The position numbers and the translations under genes were made by a program. Of a DNA stretch of 64,000 nt, positions 45,781-58,922 are shown one piece after another (the stretch's first letter is position 1; every line of letters starts with the position of its first letter). The stretch lies in NCBI RefSeq assembly GCF_907164915.1, contig NC_061868.1, positions 46,003,689-46,067,688 of the forward strand, read 5' to 3'. The notes below the pieces were generated by a model that saw only the letters and a program-made list of their open reading frames with translations, was not told where the DNA came from and ran no database searches. The DNA comes from Impatiens glandulifera. Lineage: Eukaryota; Streptophyta; Magnoliopsida; Ericales; Balsaminaceae.

Positions 45781-46741
45781 CAGTTAATTATGCCATAACA
45801 GAAAAATATTCGTTCAAAAATATAAACCAGTTTTCTATTTATACGTTAGAAAAGTTATTATACTATTTTTTTTAATAAAAATATTTAAACAGTATTAATA
45901 TATTATAAAAAAAATTAATTATTATTTTTTAAAAATAGAAATATTTTAATTAATAAATTAAAATAATGGACCAATTTTGGGATAAGCCTGGTAAGCCCAC
46001 GAGCTAAAGCCTCATGTCTTATGTGCAGCCCATTTGTTAAAATAATTAAAAGTTTTAGTTTATTTTACTATAATTTTAATAAATATAAGTTGGTTCAGAA
46101 TGAAAAAGTAATTTTTTTATTTAGTTATGGTTCAAATTTTATTTAAAAATAATATTTTGTAACAATTTTTTAAACTAAAGTTAGAGCTTGTTTCGATTGA
46201 GTTATTTGAATAATCTAGAGGGAGAAAAATATAATAATTATTGATAATTTTAAGGATGTGATGATTATTTTTAGTAAAAAAAAACTTAAAGGGTATTCAT
46301 ATATATAAATAAAATAAAAAGTAATAATTTAAAATAGAAAATATTTTTAATATTTCAATTAATTAATTAAGTGATGTAATAGATTAAATTATAATGAAAT
46401 TATATTTGTTTTTGTTTAGATTATTAAAATAACTCAAGCTCAAATATAGTCTTTGACTAGAAAAAAAAATCATATTTTTCTAAATAGAATGGGACAATCC
46501 AATTATCGGGGAACCGTTAATGTGAGTAATGAGTTGATAAAATGATAATTGATTATGAAAAAATTATTGGAATCGAACAAAGAAGGGATTAAGGATAAAA
46601 ATATATATTAGTAATCTATTTATTCTCTATAAATATAACAAAGAGATAGGTGAAATTACATTAGATAATGTAATGGTTTTATTTATTCTTATTTAAGATA
46701 ATAGAAAAAACGCGTACTTAAATAATCAGAAATAATAAAAC

Positions 46742-46918
46742 TTATGATGATGTTTTGGAACACAAGACGAGGTTTACAAGCTCAGCCATGATCACTCGAA
46801 TCACAGCCCCTCTTAAGGGCACCCCAGAGCGGCGGCGGCATTCCTTCCGCCAGCGGAAGACAGCTCCGGTTAACCGGGAATCTCTCTCCACTTTTTTTAT
46901 CTTCCCTTCTTCACTCAT
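46742..46918 (-). CDS. Possible small basic protein, 58 aa
   Basis: A single short frame from ATG at 46918 to TAA at 46742. It is markedly GC-richer than its AT-rich flanks, which is the main argument for it. The product is Arg/Lys-rich (FRWRKECRRRSG) followed by a short hydrophobic stretch (GAVIRVIMAELVNLVLC). A TATA-like run lies about 60 bp upstream, but in a microsatellite-like stretch. An upstream in-frame ATG would add six residues. I do not recognise the family. It could also be a captured gene fragment. Confidence 0.4.
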   Translation of the reverse strand: MSEEGKIKKVERDSRLTGAVFRWRKECRRRSGVPLRGAVIRVIMAELVNLVLCSKTSS

Positions 46919-47123
46919 CTTAATTATTTTTCTCATTTCTCCTTTACGGGTCCACTCACAATAATAATAATAATATATATATAACAGGGTTTGATGGGGG
47001 CAATATGGACATTTAGGCGACATCATCTTTTTATTTTCTTTATTCGTATTGAGTATTGACGCACCATTTTCAAATGTTGAACGTGGAAAGATTGCCACGA
47101 AATAAAATTGAAATTTTAATATT

Positions 47124-47188
<65 letters not shown>
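47124..47188. repeat. (TA)n microsatellite, about 65 bp
   Basis: Uninterrupted TA dinucleotide run just upstream of the small frame at 46742-46918. Confidence 0.95.
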
Positions 47189-47189
<1 letters not shown>

Positions 47190-47191
<2 letters not shown>

Positions 47192-49500
47192 GTTATAACA
47201 TATGGGATGATTACATTTAAAACATCTTAGATAATTAGGTTGAATAGGATGTTATGACGATGAAATTAATGTTAGCGTCTTATGTTAAACAAGACTCAAA
47301 ACTTAATTAATAACTTAGAAGAGAAGTAGTATTTTATTAAATATTTTGTTTATATGAAATTTGAGTTTTGAAATATTTTTTATTTTAAATAAAATAAAAT
47401 TTATATAATCTGAACCTTGAGCAATGAGTTAGGGATTGTTCTGATTTGGATTATTGTAATAATTTAATTATTTGAAAAAATAATGATTGGTGATAGTTTT
47501 GAGTATATTTTATTATTTTGATAAAAAAAAATTAAAGGCATTAATATATAATGTTAAAATAAAAAATAGTGTCTTAGTGTTGCTAAATAGAGTAGGTTTT
47601 CAAGGAAATATATAATGTTGAATTTTTTTTATATATATATATATTTTTGGTAAGTATAATATTTCACATTCAAAAATTAAAAAGTATATAGTTTTTGTGA
47701 TATTATTTGCTTGAATGCAATGCAGTTCTATGTTGTTTTAAGTCAAATTCACCATAAATATCTATAACTTGTATATTGATTATGCACTTATAAAAATATC
47801 AATTAAAGTCTATTGAAAATATGTCTGGGTTGATTGGTTCTTATAAGAGAAGTTAACATGAAATTGAATTATTGATTTGGATATTTAAATAATTCAACAT
47901 TTCTCTCACATATTTTTTTTATTCATTAAATCAATTATTTTATTAATTAAAATAACAAAATATTCTCTATTTACTTTCTACAATAAATATTTTTCATCAA
48001 ATATTAATAATTTTGAAGTCTTTTTACTACTAATTGATTATTTAAATAACTTAAAATGAGTCATTCACAAATCCAAATAATTCCTTAAGAGGAAACAAAT
48101 TCAAAATTGAACATGAATATATCTTCTTAGGTCAACCCAAAGTGGTCTAATTTCCATGGCATGATTAATGATTAAAGTAGTTTTTTTTTATCACTTTGTT
48201 GAATGTTATCCATCTTTAATAGTTCAATTGACCAATTACAATTGAAAAAAAAAATGTCTCAATAAAAGTGAGGCATGTAACAACTTGAGAATGAATTACA
48301 AATGGCAAGTTTTTATTTCAAATCATTGTAGGTTTTACTATATATATAATAATGTGTAAAATGTGCATTAAGCTCATTGAAAAATGATATTTATCTCTTC
48401 TTTTTTTTTGGTTATATTTCAAATTTGTATTCTAACATATACTTTTTTATATACATATATTTAAGATCTCAGGGGACCATTGTCTCCCACTCACAAGGGG
48501 GAGTGCATCTAACTTGGAGTACCATATCAAATCCAAGAGAAAAAAAAATCAAGTCTTTAAATAAATAGTATTTAAATCATTTTAGATCAATTGAAAAGTC
48601 TTTATAATGAAATCAGGTCAATAAAAATGATATATCAATCAAAAGAGATTGTATTTCATTACAAATAATCTAATTATAATTATAGTGCTAGTTTGATTTA
48701 ATAGTTAGATTATACATTTATAATCGTATAATACTAATAAATTAATATGAGTAACATTTAAATATAAAATTATGGTTGGTCGTTACCTAATGTGTTGCGA
48801 AAAAATAAAAACAGCGTCACTTGATTTTGCACAGAGTAACTGCGATTTAAAAATATAATTGACATTACGATAGATAATGTCTAAATCAATTGACGGTGAT
48901 AAAGAAGTTTTGATTAGAATTATGAGGAAGAACTCAAAATGTTCAAAAATAAGAAAAATCAAACTAACTCTAAAGATTGAGTCAACAATTATTATTTTGG
49001 AGATTCTATCCATTCCCCGTAATTAACATCTTAGTCCTCAAAAACATTTCCGCCACATAAATTTCATTATCTTTTATTTACTTTGTGTATTTCTTCCAAT
49101 AGAAAATCATACTCTAAATATTTGCAAAACATTTTTGACAAACAGAAGATTTATACATATTTTATTAACCCTCGTCTAAATTTATCTAATTTTAATTTAA
49201 GGGAAATTTGGAATATTTTTCAATCTCAAAACCTACTTCATAAAATCACTTGTTTAAAATCTCAAAACAAACAAGGCCGAATCAACAGATGTTTGTAGAA
49301 GAGAAAATATAAGGATCGACAAAGGCGGCTATGTAATGTCGTCGTGACTAGATGGGTTAGGGGTTGTTTGGTTTGAAGATCCATTCTAACAAAAGATAGA
49401 GAAAAAGAACATTAAAATTAATTAATATTAAAAATAAAAATCATAATAAACACTATAACAAATGATGTTGTGAGTAGTGACTATAAATTCAGTCTTAGCT
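47190..49500. other. AT-rich intergenic DNA, no gene seen
   Basis: No supported gene. A possible decayed short element lies around 47830-48095. Open frames at 48377-48568, 48783-49013 and 49083-49298 have AT-driven composition and no recognisable domain. Confidence 0.45.
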
Positions 49501-49583
49501 ATATGTTTAATTTTTAAAGTGTCCGAATTGTCGACGTTTTAACATTAATATATGTTTAACCTTTTAACTAACTAATAAATATA

Positions 49584-49619
<36 letters not shown>

Positions 49620-50057
49620 GCTTAATTTTTAAAATGTCTGGATAGCTGGGTTGAGAGTTGTGGTGAATTTGGATACTTAGGTCGGATTGTGGGTTGATCC
49701 GTCCATAAACTTAAAACGGTTAAAAATAAAATTAAAAATGCTAGAGGTATGTTTCGAAATTGCAACTTAACAAAACAAGTACAACCCTTAACCAACTAGA
49801 CTACTAAGACTTTATATTTTAAATTCAACACCAAATTTGATGAACGCGAGACGTTTTAACATTAATATAAATTTAACTTTTTAACTAACTAATTTATATA
49901 TATAATGATGCTGAGTAAATTGATACTTGGGTTAGACTATGGGTTGACCCACCCATAAACTTAAAACGGTTAAAAATAAAATTAAAAATGTTATCCGTAA
50001 TTTTTTTTTTCCGAGTTTTATATTATTACTCGAGCAAATGTACGGGCTAAATACTAG
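49500..50057 (+). mobile_element. Helitron-family copy with 3' end
   Basis: Two related units in tandem (about 49515-49840 and 49850-50057) share TTTTAACTAACTAA and ACTTAAAACGGTTAAAAATA with TTGACCCACCCATAAA (a TTGATCC variant in the first unit). The second ends in a decayed hairpin (CGAGCAAATGTACGG) and CTAG at 50054-50057, followed by T, matching the end at 30895. A trinucleotide run (ATA/TAA) lies at about 49594-49620. Confidence 0.6.
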
Positions 50058-50713
50058 TTGAATTAAATTAGCTTATAAAAAGAACATTAAAATTATTAGA
50101 ATTAAATCCAAATAATTCAAAATTGAGATAGTTATATTCAACTCCCTCATTTATTTATCACTACTAACTATATGAGATCCCTAGTACTTATAGTCTAGTG
50201 ATAAATTTTGCGTATGATAAGGTGTTTTTGCAGGTTATATGATTAACTCGCGCGAATTAATCGCACTTTAAATGAGAAACGGAAATTAACGTTCTAAAAA
50301 GAAACAAATTATATGATATATTTGTTGGAATTAAGCCAAATCCAGTAATGAATGAAAATAAGATTGTAAATAAATAAAATCAAATAAAATTCACACAAAT
50401 TCAAACGTTAATTAATGGTGAATTTAATCCAAATTATAACTAAATGTTAATTATTTAATTAATATTTAATGCCTAATTAGAAAATTAAAGTATAATGTTA
50501 GGATAAATATTTAACTTTAATTGTTTATCAATTGACTAACTTTAGACTCTTCAATTTGCTAGCAATGTCTAACATTGTATTTCAAACAAATTAACGTATA
50601 GGTAACGATGTTAATTAGTTACGGACTAATTGACAAATTAATGAACAATATTCGTTGCTAATAAACGTTTTGAATGGTTTTATTTAAAGATTTAATTCTC
50701 AGCAATATACACC

Positions 50714-51778
50714 TAAGGGCAGACATAGAAGGGGCTAAGGTGGACTTAATCCACGTAACTTTTTTTATACACATATAGTTAAGAGGAATGTGTATAAGAA
50801 TGCAATTTGAAGTTATTTTAAGCCTTGTTTAAGATAGAGAGAAAGAAGATGTTAAATATATTTATTTTATTTTTGTTGGATTTGTTGGATTTTAATTATA
50901 TTTTAGAAAAGAAGAGGTTAGATATATTTATTTTGTTTTTTTTATTTGAATGATTATTTGGATTTTAATTATATTTTAGAATTTGTCAGGTATAATTTTT
51001 AATATTTTTATAATTTATGGTTACTTTTTATCTTTCAAATTTATTTATTTTCTTTATATTCAAATTATATTTTATAATAAATAATTATTTTATTTAAATA
51101 ATTAATATTAAAGTAGTATATTTCACTTTTTAAAAAATAATAATAATACTATTATTTATATAATACCTACTTTCATCTTTTTCTAAATTATATCTTATGA
51201 ATTTTGTCAGTTACATATTATTTATTTTTTAATTTATTTTATTCCAAATATTATTTTATATTTTTTTTTTTATAAATTCACCTCAACGATGACATGAATG
51301 AATTCTACTTTTAATAAAAACATATATAAGAAAGTCTTTTAATCAAAATTAATTATTGTTGAAAAGTTTTTTTTTTTTATTATTTACATGTTACAAATTG
51401 AATTTGAAATATTATATTATATTTAATTATATGGAAACTTAAATAAAATTTTGTTTTATTAATTTTTTTTCAATTTCATAATATATATTTTTTAATATTT
51501 CCTTATATATAAGAATTACTCTTCTTGGAGTGATCTATGCTATAATAAAAAATAATATTTTGTTATAGTAGAAAATGGATATGACTCCTTCATTTTTTTT
51601 AAAATTTTTATTCATTATTTTCTTTTATAAATCTAAAAGAAAGACTAAACTCATGTTTATACCTTCTTAAATCTATAATTTTCTCATTATATTATTTAAT
51701 CCCATTTAAATTTATTTTTTAACTCATTTTAATTTTTCTTCAAGCCCATCCTAACGGTAATTCCTGGATCCGTCCCTG
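50714..51778. mobile_element. hAT-like element with 8-bp target duplication
   Basis: TATACACC is present immediately on both sides (50706-50713 and 51779-51786), the 8-bp duplication typical of hAT transposons. Ends: left TAAGGGCAGACATAGAAGGG; right, read inverted, CAGGGACGGATCCAGGAATT, then GATGGGCTTGAAG. 1065 bp, AT-rich, no transposase frame, so non-autonomous. Confidence 0.7.
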
Positions 51779-51889
51779 TATACACCCATTCATTATTCAT
51801 TTCACATCATTGCATCATTTATATTTTCTCACTCTAGAATTCAAAAAGTCATTTTCTTGTTTTGTGAGTGTTTTTCTAGTTCTTTGCTC

Positions 51890-52060
51890 GATATTTTTGT
51901 TGAAACCCGGTGATAGTTCAGGTACGCTCATCAAGTTCGATGAGTAGTGATTTCAGTGCAGAATCACAACTGAATTCATTGTACCCTGGGAGACAGTCAT
52001 CTACGAACGGGAGACGATGAAACTGTTTTAAGGAAAATGTGTCTAACACATGTCTCGAAT
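51890..52060. other. Unassigned GC-richer segment, possible retroelement leader
   Basis: A non-coding stretch of about 150 bp stands out from the AT-rich flanks and includes GAAACCCGGTGATAGTTCAG and GTACCCTGGGAGACAGTC. It resembles leader sequence of plant LTR elements in style, but I see no LTR ends or primer site here, so this is only a suspicion. Confidence 0.2.
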
Positions 52061-52458
52061 CAAAATCTCAATCGATAATTTCGTTCTTCATATATTTTAT
52101 TTATTTCATTTATTTGTACATCATTTTATATATTTTTCTATAATTTATTTCAAGACAATGAGTTTTTTTTAATTTTTTTTATTCAAAACTTATATATCTT
52201 ATTATAATTTTCTTCGGCTGTTAAATTATTTAACAAATATAAAAGGACATTATAGTAATTTAACTAATTAAAAAGTTAAGTTTTTATCCAATAGTATGTA
52301 ATAATTTGAGGATACATTTGTTATTTATAACTTTAATAACTTATTAGAGTTTAGAAAAATAAAATTCATCAACTTAAGACATGATTTTTTTTTCTCATGA
52401 TTTCTACTTCAACATAAGGCGTTTTGTGAGAATCGATCACATAATCATTGGTCTCTTG

Positions 52459-53071
52459 GACCATCCTTATCCATGACCAAATAATGGGTCATGATGTTGG
52501 TCATGAATGATTATGTCAATTTATCATGACCAAATATTGGGTCATTCTAGGATCAAAACCAAAACCATGTGATTTGGTTTTTGTGAAGTTACGACAAAAA
52601 TCACAACCATGGTCATCTAATCAAATGCTGTCATTTGTCAGCAACAGATTGGTTGCCCAGATTTTCTTTTTCTTTTATCTTTAAAATCCGATTTTAATAT
52701 TATTTATAATTTTTTTAAAAAAAAATATTATATCAAAATTCTTAATTTTTCGAGATCTATAAATAGAGACCACTCTTGCTATATTTCGGAGCAAAAATAA
52801 AATCACCATTTTTTTCATTTTTACTAATTATCCTCCTTTGTTTACAATTATCCATAATTAATAGGTATAAAAATTAGAAATTAAATATTATTATTATATT
52901 TAAAAATTATTTATTATTTTTTAAATTTAAAAATAAAAATAATATTTTTTAATTCAGAATCAAGATTTGGTTGGTCATGGATAAATACAATGACCAAAAT
53001 CATAAAGAAAAGCTGTTTTCATGATAAGACCATGACCATGACCAAAAAATAGGTCATGAATAAGGATGTTC
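52459..53071. mobile_element. MITE family copy A
   Basis: The left end GACCATCCTTATCCATGACC and the right end, read inverted, GAACATCCTTATTCATGACC are terminal inverted repeats. About 80% similar by eye to the element at 57621-58200 over its whole length, including an internal GAGATCTATAAATAGAGACC (a TATA-like promoter segment) followed by GCTATATTTCGGAGCA. Non-autonomous, probably Harbinger-related. Confidence 0.7.
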
Positions 53072-53110
53072 TAATGTACTAACTCTTGTTATTTGAATTA
53101 CCTTGATTAA

Positions 53111-53111
<1 letters not shown>

Positions 53112-53148
<37 letters not shown>
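53112..53148. repeat. Poly-A tract
   Basis: A run of about 37 or more A residues just after a MITE. It could be the tail of a retroposed transcript, but no SINE or LINE body is recognised to its left. Confidence 0.8.
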
Positions 53149-53150
<2 letters not shown>

Positions 53151-53591
53151 CAAACCAAATAAAATAAAAAAAATTGTAATGATTTGTTCATATTGAAGGT
53201 CCAACTATATTCACCATATTGGTACTATTTGAGCAAAGATAATTGAATATGAATAAGCTCTATTATTTGTGAGCTTATATATATAGCAAAAAATAAGAAA
53301 TTTAAAGCTACTGAGAAGCATTAATTGATAACTAAATATATAATTGCCTATTACATGGTCCCAAAAGAAAATTTCATATGAGAATTGAAAAGTCTTGATA
53401 ATGAAATTAGGTTCAATTCCATGTACTTATGTCCTAAATAAATTGCACACGCTTTTTGTCATACAAATATATTAATATCAAAGTATAAGAAACAAAAATT
53501 ATTATTATTTTTTATAATAAATTATGTCTTTCTTTTTATAGGTTTTCTTTTGACGAAAAACTGCAAAAACAAATTTGTTTAAGAGTCATAA

Positions 53592-53623
<32 letters not shown>

Positions 53624-53625
53624 GC
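53592..53625. repeat. (TTA)n microsatellite
   Basis: Trinucleotide run about 80 bp past the 3' end of the small gene at 53706-53888. Confidence 0.9.
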
Positions 53626-53705
53626 TCAAAGTATTAGCATAATTATCAATTATTTAGTACATGGGGATACGATGATTCATGAGACTGATTCACATTTAGA
53701 CTTGT

Positions 53706-53888
53706 CTATTTCTTGATCTTCTCTTTGATGGCATTAACGAGTTTGTTCCAAATTTGTAGTTTAACCGACTTCTTTTTCGCAGGAAACACGCTTCCAACTT
53801 TTGATACATGTCGAACCTCCTCCAATTCAGCTTCGACATCCGACTTTTTTCCATCGTGCCCTTTAGATTCTCCTTTGTTATATTCCAT
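53706..53888 (-). CDS. Small Lys-rich plant protein, 60 aa
   Basis: Intact single-exon frame from ATG at 53888 to a stop at 53706. The N-terminal half is charged (EYNKGESKGHDGKKSDVEAE); the C-terminal half is basic with SVFPAKKKSVK followed by an amphipathic segment (LQIWNKLVNAIKEKIKK). No signal peptide or membrane span. A TATA box (TATAAATA, minus strand, 53967-53974) lies about 80 bp upstream with a CT-rich leader between, giving a good promoter layout. The function is not known to me. The P-A-K-basic-basic-x-V-K core also occurs in the small gene at 58923-59147, suggesting a shared plant family. Confidence 0.65.
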   Translation of the reverse strand: MEYNKGESKGHDGKKSDVEAELEEVRHVSKVGSVFPAKKKSVKLQIWNKLVNAIKEKIKK

Positions 53889-53966
53889 CTATCTCACACA
53901 CTCTTTCTTTATTTCTTCTCTAAGTAGTTAGCATATATATATGTTACAAGATGGGATAAGCTATGC

Positions 53967-53974
53967 TATTTATA
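53967..53974 (-). promoter_or_regulatory. TATA box of the 60-aa gene
   Basis: TATAAATA on the minus strand, in CCCTATAAATAGC context, about 80 bp before the ATG at 53888; typical plant spacing allowing a leader of about 50 bases. Confidence 0.6.
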
Positions 53975-54182
53975 GGGAAAGAAGTCCTAGAAGAGATAAA
54001 TTTTCTTAACTAACTTTTTCTTCTTCAAGATAACACTATGTTTGGAATCTAGAAACATTTGCAAATATTTACAATCATATATTTAATTAATGGCCTAGTG
54101 GCATAGGAAATGGCACGTCAATGTCAGATATTACTAATTAATTATACATGTTCCATGACTTGAATAGTGCAATAAATGTGGT

Positions 54183-54220
<38 letters not shown>

Positions 54221-54650
54221 GAATATATTCTATAAATCCATATATCATTATACCCACAAACATAATGAATAAAACTAAAAAAATAATTACAACCTTATTG
54301 CATATTTGCTCCACTAATTACCAATTTCTTTGGTCAATTTTTGGCCGAAAGGTAAAAACAAGATATGCTTATAATTTTGTTTGAAAATGCATGAAGTGGT
54401 ATATTTATTTGAAAAGAATTATATTTATATAATTTTAAACAAACCTAAAATAAATAAAAGAACACTGATTAAAATAAATCATTAGTAGTGACTTTGGAGA
54501 ATGGTACCCCCGAGATTAAACTAAGGTCACAAAAAAATGACACATAAAAGGGTTTGGTTTAAATTCCTACTTATTGCTAAAAAAACAATTTAAAGAATAA
54601 AATTAATTCATAATTGTAAATTTTGAGTGTAAAGTCTTACTTAGGGTTTG

Positions 54651-54694
<44 letters not shown>

Positions 54695-55417
54695 AATAAA
54701 TATTAGATAATTAAAAATTGTTAATTAGTGATAATTTTGATAAAGTATTTTTTATTTTTATAAAATAAACTAAAAAGATATTAATATATAATATCGTGTG
54801 CATTCTATAATTTTAGTGTTTGATTTTTTTTAATTTATTCTTTAAAACAGAGAAAGACCATTCTTCTTAAATTATGAAATGATTATATATATTTATATAT
54901 TATTGAATTAAAAAACTAATCAGACATTAAATTTAAGTCATTTTAGATGAAAATAGAATTATGACCATTGATCTTAAATACTTATTAAGACAGGGGATTG
55001 ATAAAGATTAATTTATTAATGTTTACTATGGTATATTAATTAATTATGACAAACAAATTCATTTATGTATATTTCACTTTTATATAGTTTTGGACAATTT
55101 AATTATATATATATAATATGATGCTTAATTTTCAAAGTACATGCTTGGATTACTGAGTCGAAAGCGGTTAGTTTAGATGTAATATGTGAGAGTAAATAGA
55201 TATTTGGGTTGGATTTTGGATTGACCCGCCCATAAACTTAAAACGGTTAAAAATAAAATTAAAAATGTTATATGTATGTTTCGAACTCGCAACCTAACCA
55301 AACAAGTACAACTCTTTAACTAATTAACTAGGCTAATAAGACTTTATATTTTAAATTTAACACTAAATTTGATAAACGCGAGAACATTTTAAAATATAAA
55401 TTCAACTTTTTAACTAA

Positions 55418-55484
<67 letters not shown>

Positions 55485-57620
55485 TATATATAATATGATG
55501 TTTAATTTTCAAAGTGTTTAATTGCCGAGTATAAGCTCTGCTTTTTAACTAATTAATCTCTATGTATATATATAATGATGTTTAATTTTTAAAATGTCCG
55601 GATTGCCGAGTCGAGAGTTGTGATTAATTTGGATATATATTTTTTAATTTATAAAATAATAAAATTATATTTTTTATGATTTAAAGATCAATTATTATCA
55701 CTTAAATTACCACAATAAGATACTTATAGATTAAACTATACATTTTAATTTATTTAAAAGGATAAAGACATTTGAATACATTTTTTTTTTGTGTTTAAAA
55801 AGCAAACATTTTACTTCATGTTTGAAAAATAAATAAATAAAATATTTGTGTTTAATTTATAGTCAAATTTCGACGCAACATACGTTACAACTTTTAGTCA
55901 ACCGTAATTAAAAAAATACTTCGTCACCAAATTCTTAACGTTTTTGGAAAATAATAAAATAATTTAATTCTCTAAAAATACTTTCATTCATATTTTTTTA
56001 TCACAATACATAAATAAATGATATGTATAAATTTATATAACTAATATTCAGTCTTTTAAAGATAGATTATTGTCAAATGTTACTTAAATTACCATAATTG
56101 GATAACTATGGATTAAAATTTTCAATTTAATTAAGTTAAGCTAATTTTTAATATAATATTAAAGTGTAATAATGCATTTGAATATTTGATTAATAAAAAA
56201 ATGATTACAATACATATCTATATAAATAATAGTTAAAGTGAATAGAGTTTGGATTATAGATATTAAAGTATAAATTAAAAGTAAGAGTTATTAATATTTA
56301 ATTAAAAATAATAATAAAATATTAGACAATAATTAATTTTTTATTAATAATAATCTCTCCGGTCAATTGAGACGGCAACGGCAGTCGGCAGCTGCATCCC
56401 CTATATTATTTTTTTTAGAGGGCCTAGGCAGCCTCTAGCTAGAGCTGGACCTGGTAACAAATTTAATTTTTACCATTTATTTTTATTTATTTTTTAGTAA
56501 AAAAAGCAGTTGAGTTGAAATTGATGATTGTGATAATGTTGATTTATTATATTCAATTATGATACTCTATCTACTAAATATAAAAACTCTTAAAGCCCAA
56601 CAACTTTATAAGTGAGTCAGTCAAATTATTCTATTATAGACTATGGTCTTATAGAAGGAAAAATATAAAAATAATGTTATTATAAGATAATGATTATCCC
56701 TAACTAAAATAGAAAACTTGCTGAAGATATATAAAAATGAAACACTAATATATATATATACAATAAAACAAAAGAAAAAAAAATCTAAAAAAGTTAAAAC
56801 AAATATAGGGAAGATTGTTAAGAGCAATGACAAGAAAAATACATGGATCAATTAATTGTTTTAATAAACAAACTCAAAACGTTAGGATACAAATAAACTC
56901 CATAATACAATTAACAAAATTAATGAATAAACTGGATTGAAACAAATCGTAAATAATAAATTGAATCAAATTACCATGTCAGAATTAGTCAAATTATTCT
57001 TGCTTTATATAATAGATGGGCCACCAACAAATATTGAAAAGATTCTCATATAATTATATATACTATTGTATTTGTAAATGTAGAAGCTTCCAACATAAAA
57101 TAAATATCCAAAGGTCTTTAAAAATTCAGAATTTATTTTAAATGATTAGATATTTGTAAAATTAATAATTTTTTAAATTGAAAAATATAACTAAAACAAA
57201 ATAAAAATCATTGAACACATAAATAATAATAATAATAATATAAAAAAGTGAATTACAATGTTATAAAAACATAAGCAATGACAATTAACAAGAAATGATA
57301 TAAATTTAAAATTGAAACACATAGGATCTTGATAATCTCTATTTAAATATTCTTATTTTTTATTTAATTGGATATTTATATGAAAACTTATAATAATATG
57401 TAATAGTTTTGTATTTAAACTAAAAAAACAATTAAATGATGGGTTTGGACCCTTATTCTACTTAAAACAAAATTATGTTTATTGTGAGATACCAACCTAA
57501 CCAAATAAAAATTCACAATTTTCATCCTAAACATCTATACTAAACTTTTTACGCTTAAAAATTAATAAATTTAATTAAATATCTTTTATATAGTCTATGA
57601 ACTTGTTGGGCTTACTCTAA
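53975..57620. other. Intergenic DNA with Helitron-family repeats
   Basis: No gene. (TA)n runs at about 54188-54217, 54655-54690 and 55420-55480. At about 55130-55620 several truncated units of the Helitron family (TTTTGGATTGACCCGCCCAT, ACTTAAAACGGTTAAAAATA, GTTTCGAACTCGCAACC, AGTCGAGAGTTGTGATTAAT) lie in tandem, without a clear terminal hairpin. A GC-richer patch at 56350-56450 has no frame. The rest is AT-rich. Confidence 0.5.
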
Positions 57621-58200
57621 GACCATCCTTATCCATGACCAAAAAATGGGTCATTATGGTTGATCTTGTCAATTTATCATGACCAAATGTTTGATCATTC
57701 TATAACCAAAACCAAAATCATGTCATCGGGTCTTGGTTTTTGTCAAATTATGACAAAAATCACAACCAAAGTCATCCAATCAAATGCTGCAATTTGTCGG
57801 CATTTGATTGGTTGCCCAAATTTTCTTTATCTTTTACCTTTAAAATCCGATTTTAATATTATTTATAATTTAAAATATATATATATATATATATATCAAA
57901 ATTCATAATTTTTTGAGATCTATAAATAGAGACCACTTTTGCTATATTTCGGAGCACAAAAAAATCACAATTTTTTCTATTTTTACTAATTATCCTTGTT
58001 TGTTTAAAAATTAAATATTATTATATTTAAAAATTATTTATTATTTTTTTAATTTAAAAATAAAAATAATATTTTTTAATTCATGATCAAGATTTTGTTG
58101 GTCATGGATAAACACAATGTCCAAAATTTTGATCATAAAGCTCTTTTCATGATCATGACTATGATCATGACCAAAAAAATGGGTCATGGATAAAGATGCT
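57621..58200. mobile_element. MITE family copy B
   Basis: Second copy of the element at 52459, same orientation. Ends GACCATCCTTATCCATGACC and, read inverted, AGCATCTTTATCCATGACCC. Keeps the internal TTTGAGATCTATAAATAGAG segment and TTTCGGAGCA. An AT run (about 57874-57895) was gained inside. TAA lies before the left end, but the right flank does not give a clean matching target site. Confidence 0.7.
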
Positions 58201-58922
58201 TTATCTAAAGTCGGCTTCGAATTTTTAATTTTAGAAATAAAAGTTCATTTTTGTTGTTGTCTAGGTCTAATATTAAAAATTAATAAAATAAATTTTTTTT
58301 AGTGAGATTTGAACTCATAACCAAATAAAAACTAAATTTGTATATTAAATCAAACAACAACATTTTATGTTTATAATTATAAATTTATTTGAATATCTTA
58401 TATATTTTATTAAATAAATTAATATAGACTGTTGTCTTGGTTCAAGGTTCGTGGGCTTACCCGGACCGGTCATGTTTAAGAGTACTATTAAATTGTGATT
58501 GTGGGTTCGAGTAAAATTTAGAGTTGGAGATCATTTTATGAACTCCCAATATATAAAATACATTTGTTTCTCACCCACTTTTTAAATAATAAACAATAAT
58601 GATATTAGAAAAAATAAATAAAAAAATTACTTTTATGTTTTTGACAATTGAATCTTTAATAAATTAAACTAATTTAAAGTTTAATGAGTTATCTAATCTC
58701 CATCTATAACTTAAAGGGTCTATTTGATCTTCTTCTTCCCAAACACTGTATTCTAGATCTTCTCTTATGCAATCTTTCACCCACCATTAAAATTTCAATT
58801 TCAATACTAAAAAACCTCAAAATCATCATATTATTATCACCCAATAAAGCATATCAATCACAAAATGTCACCAATCGATCGATAATTATAAACAACAAAA
58901 TCTACAGCAATCATTCAAACAA

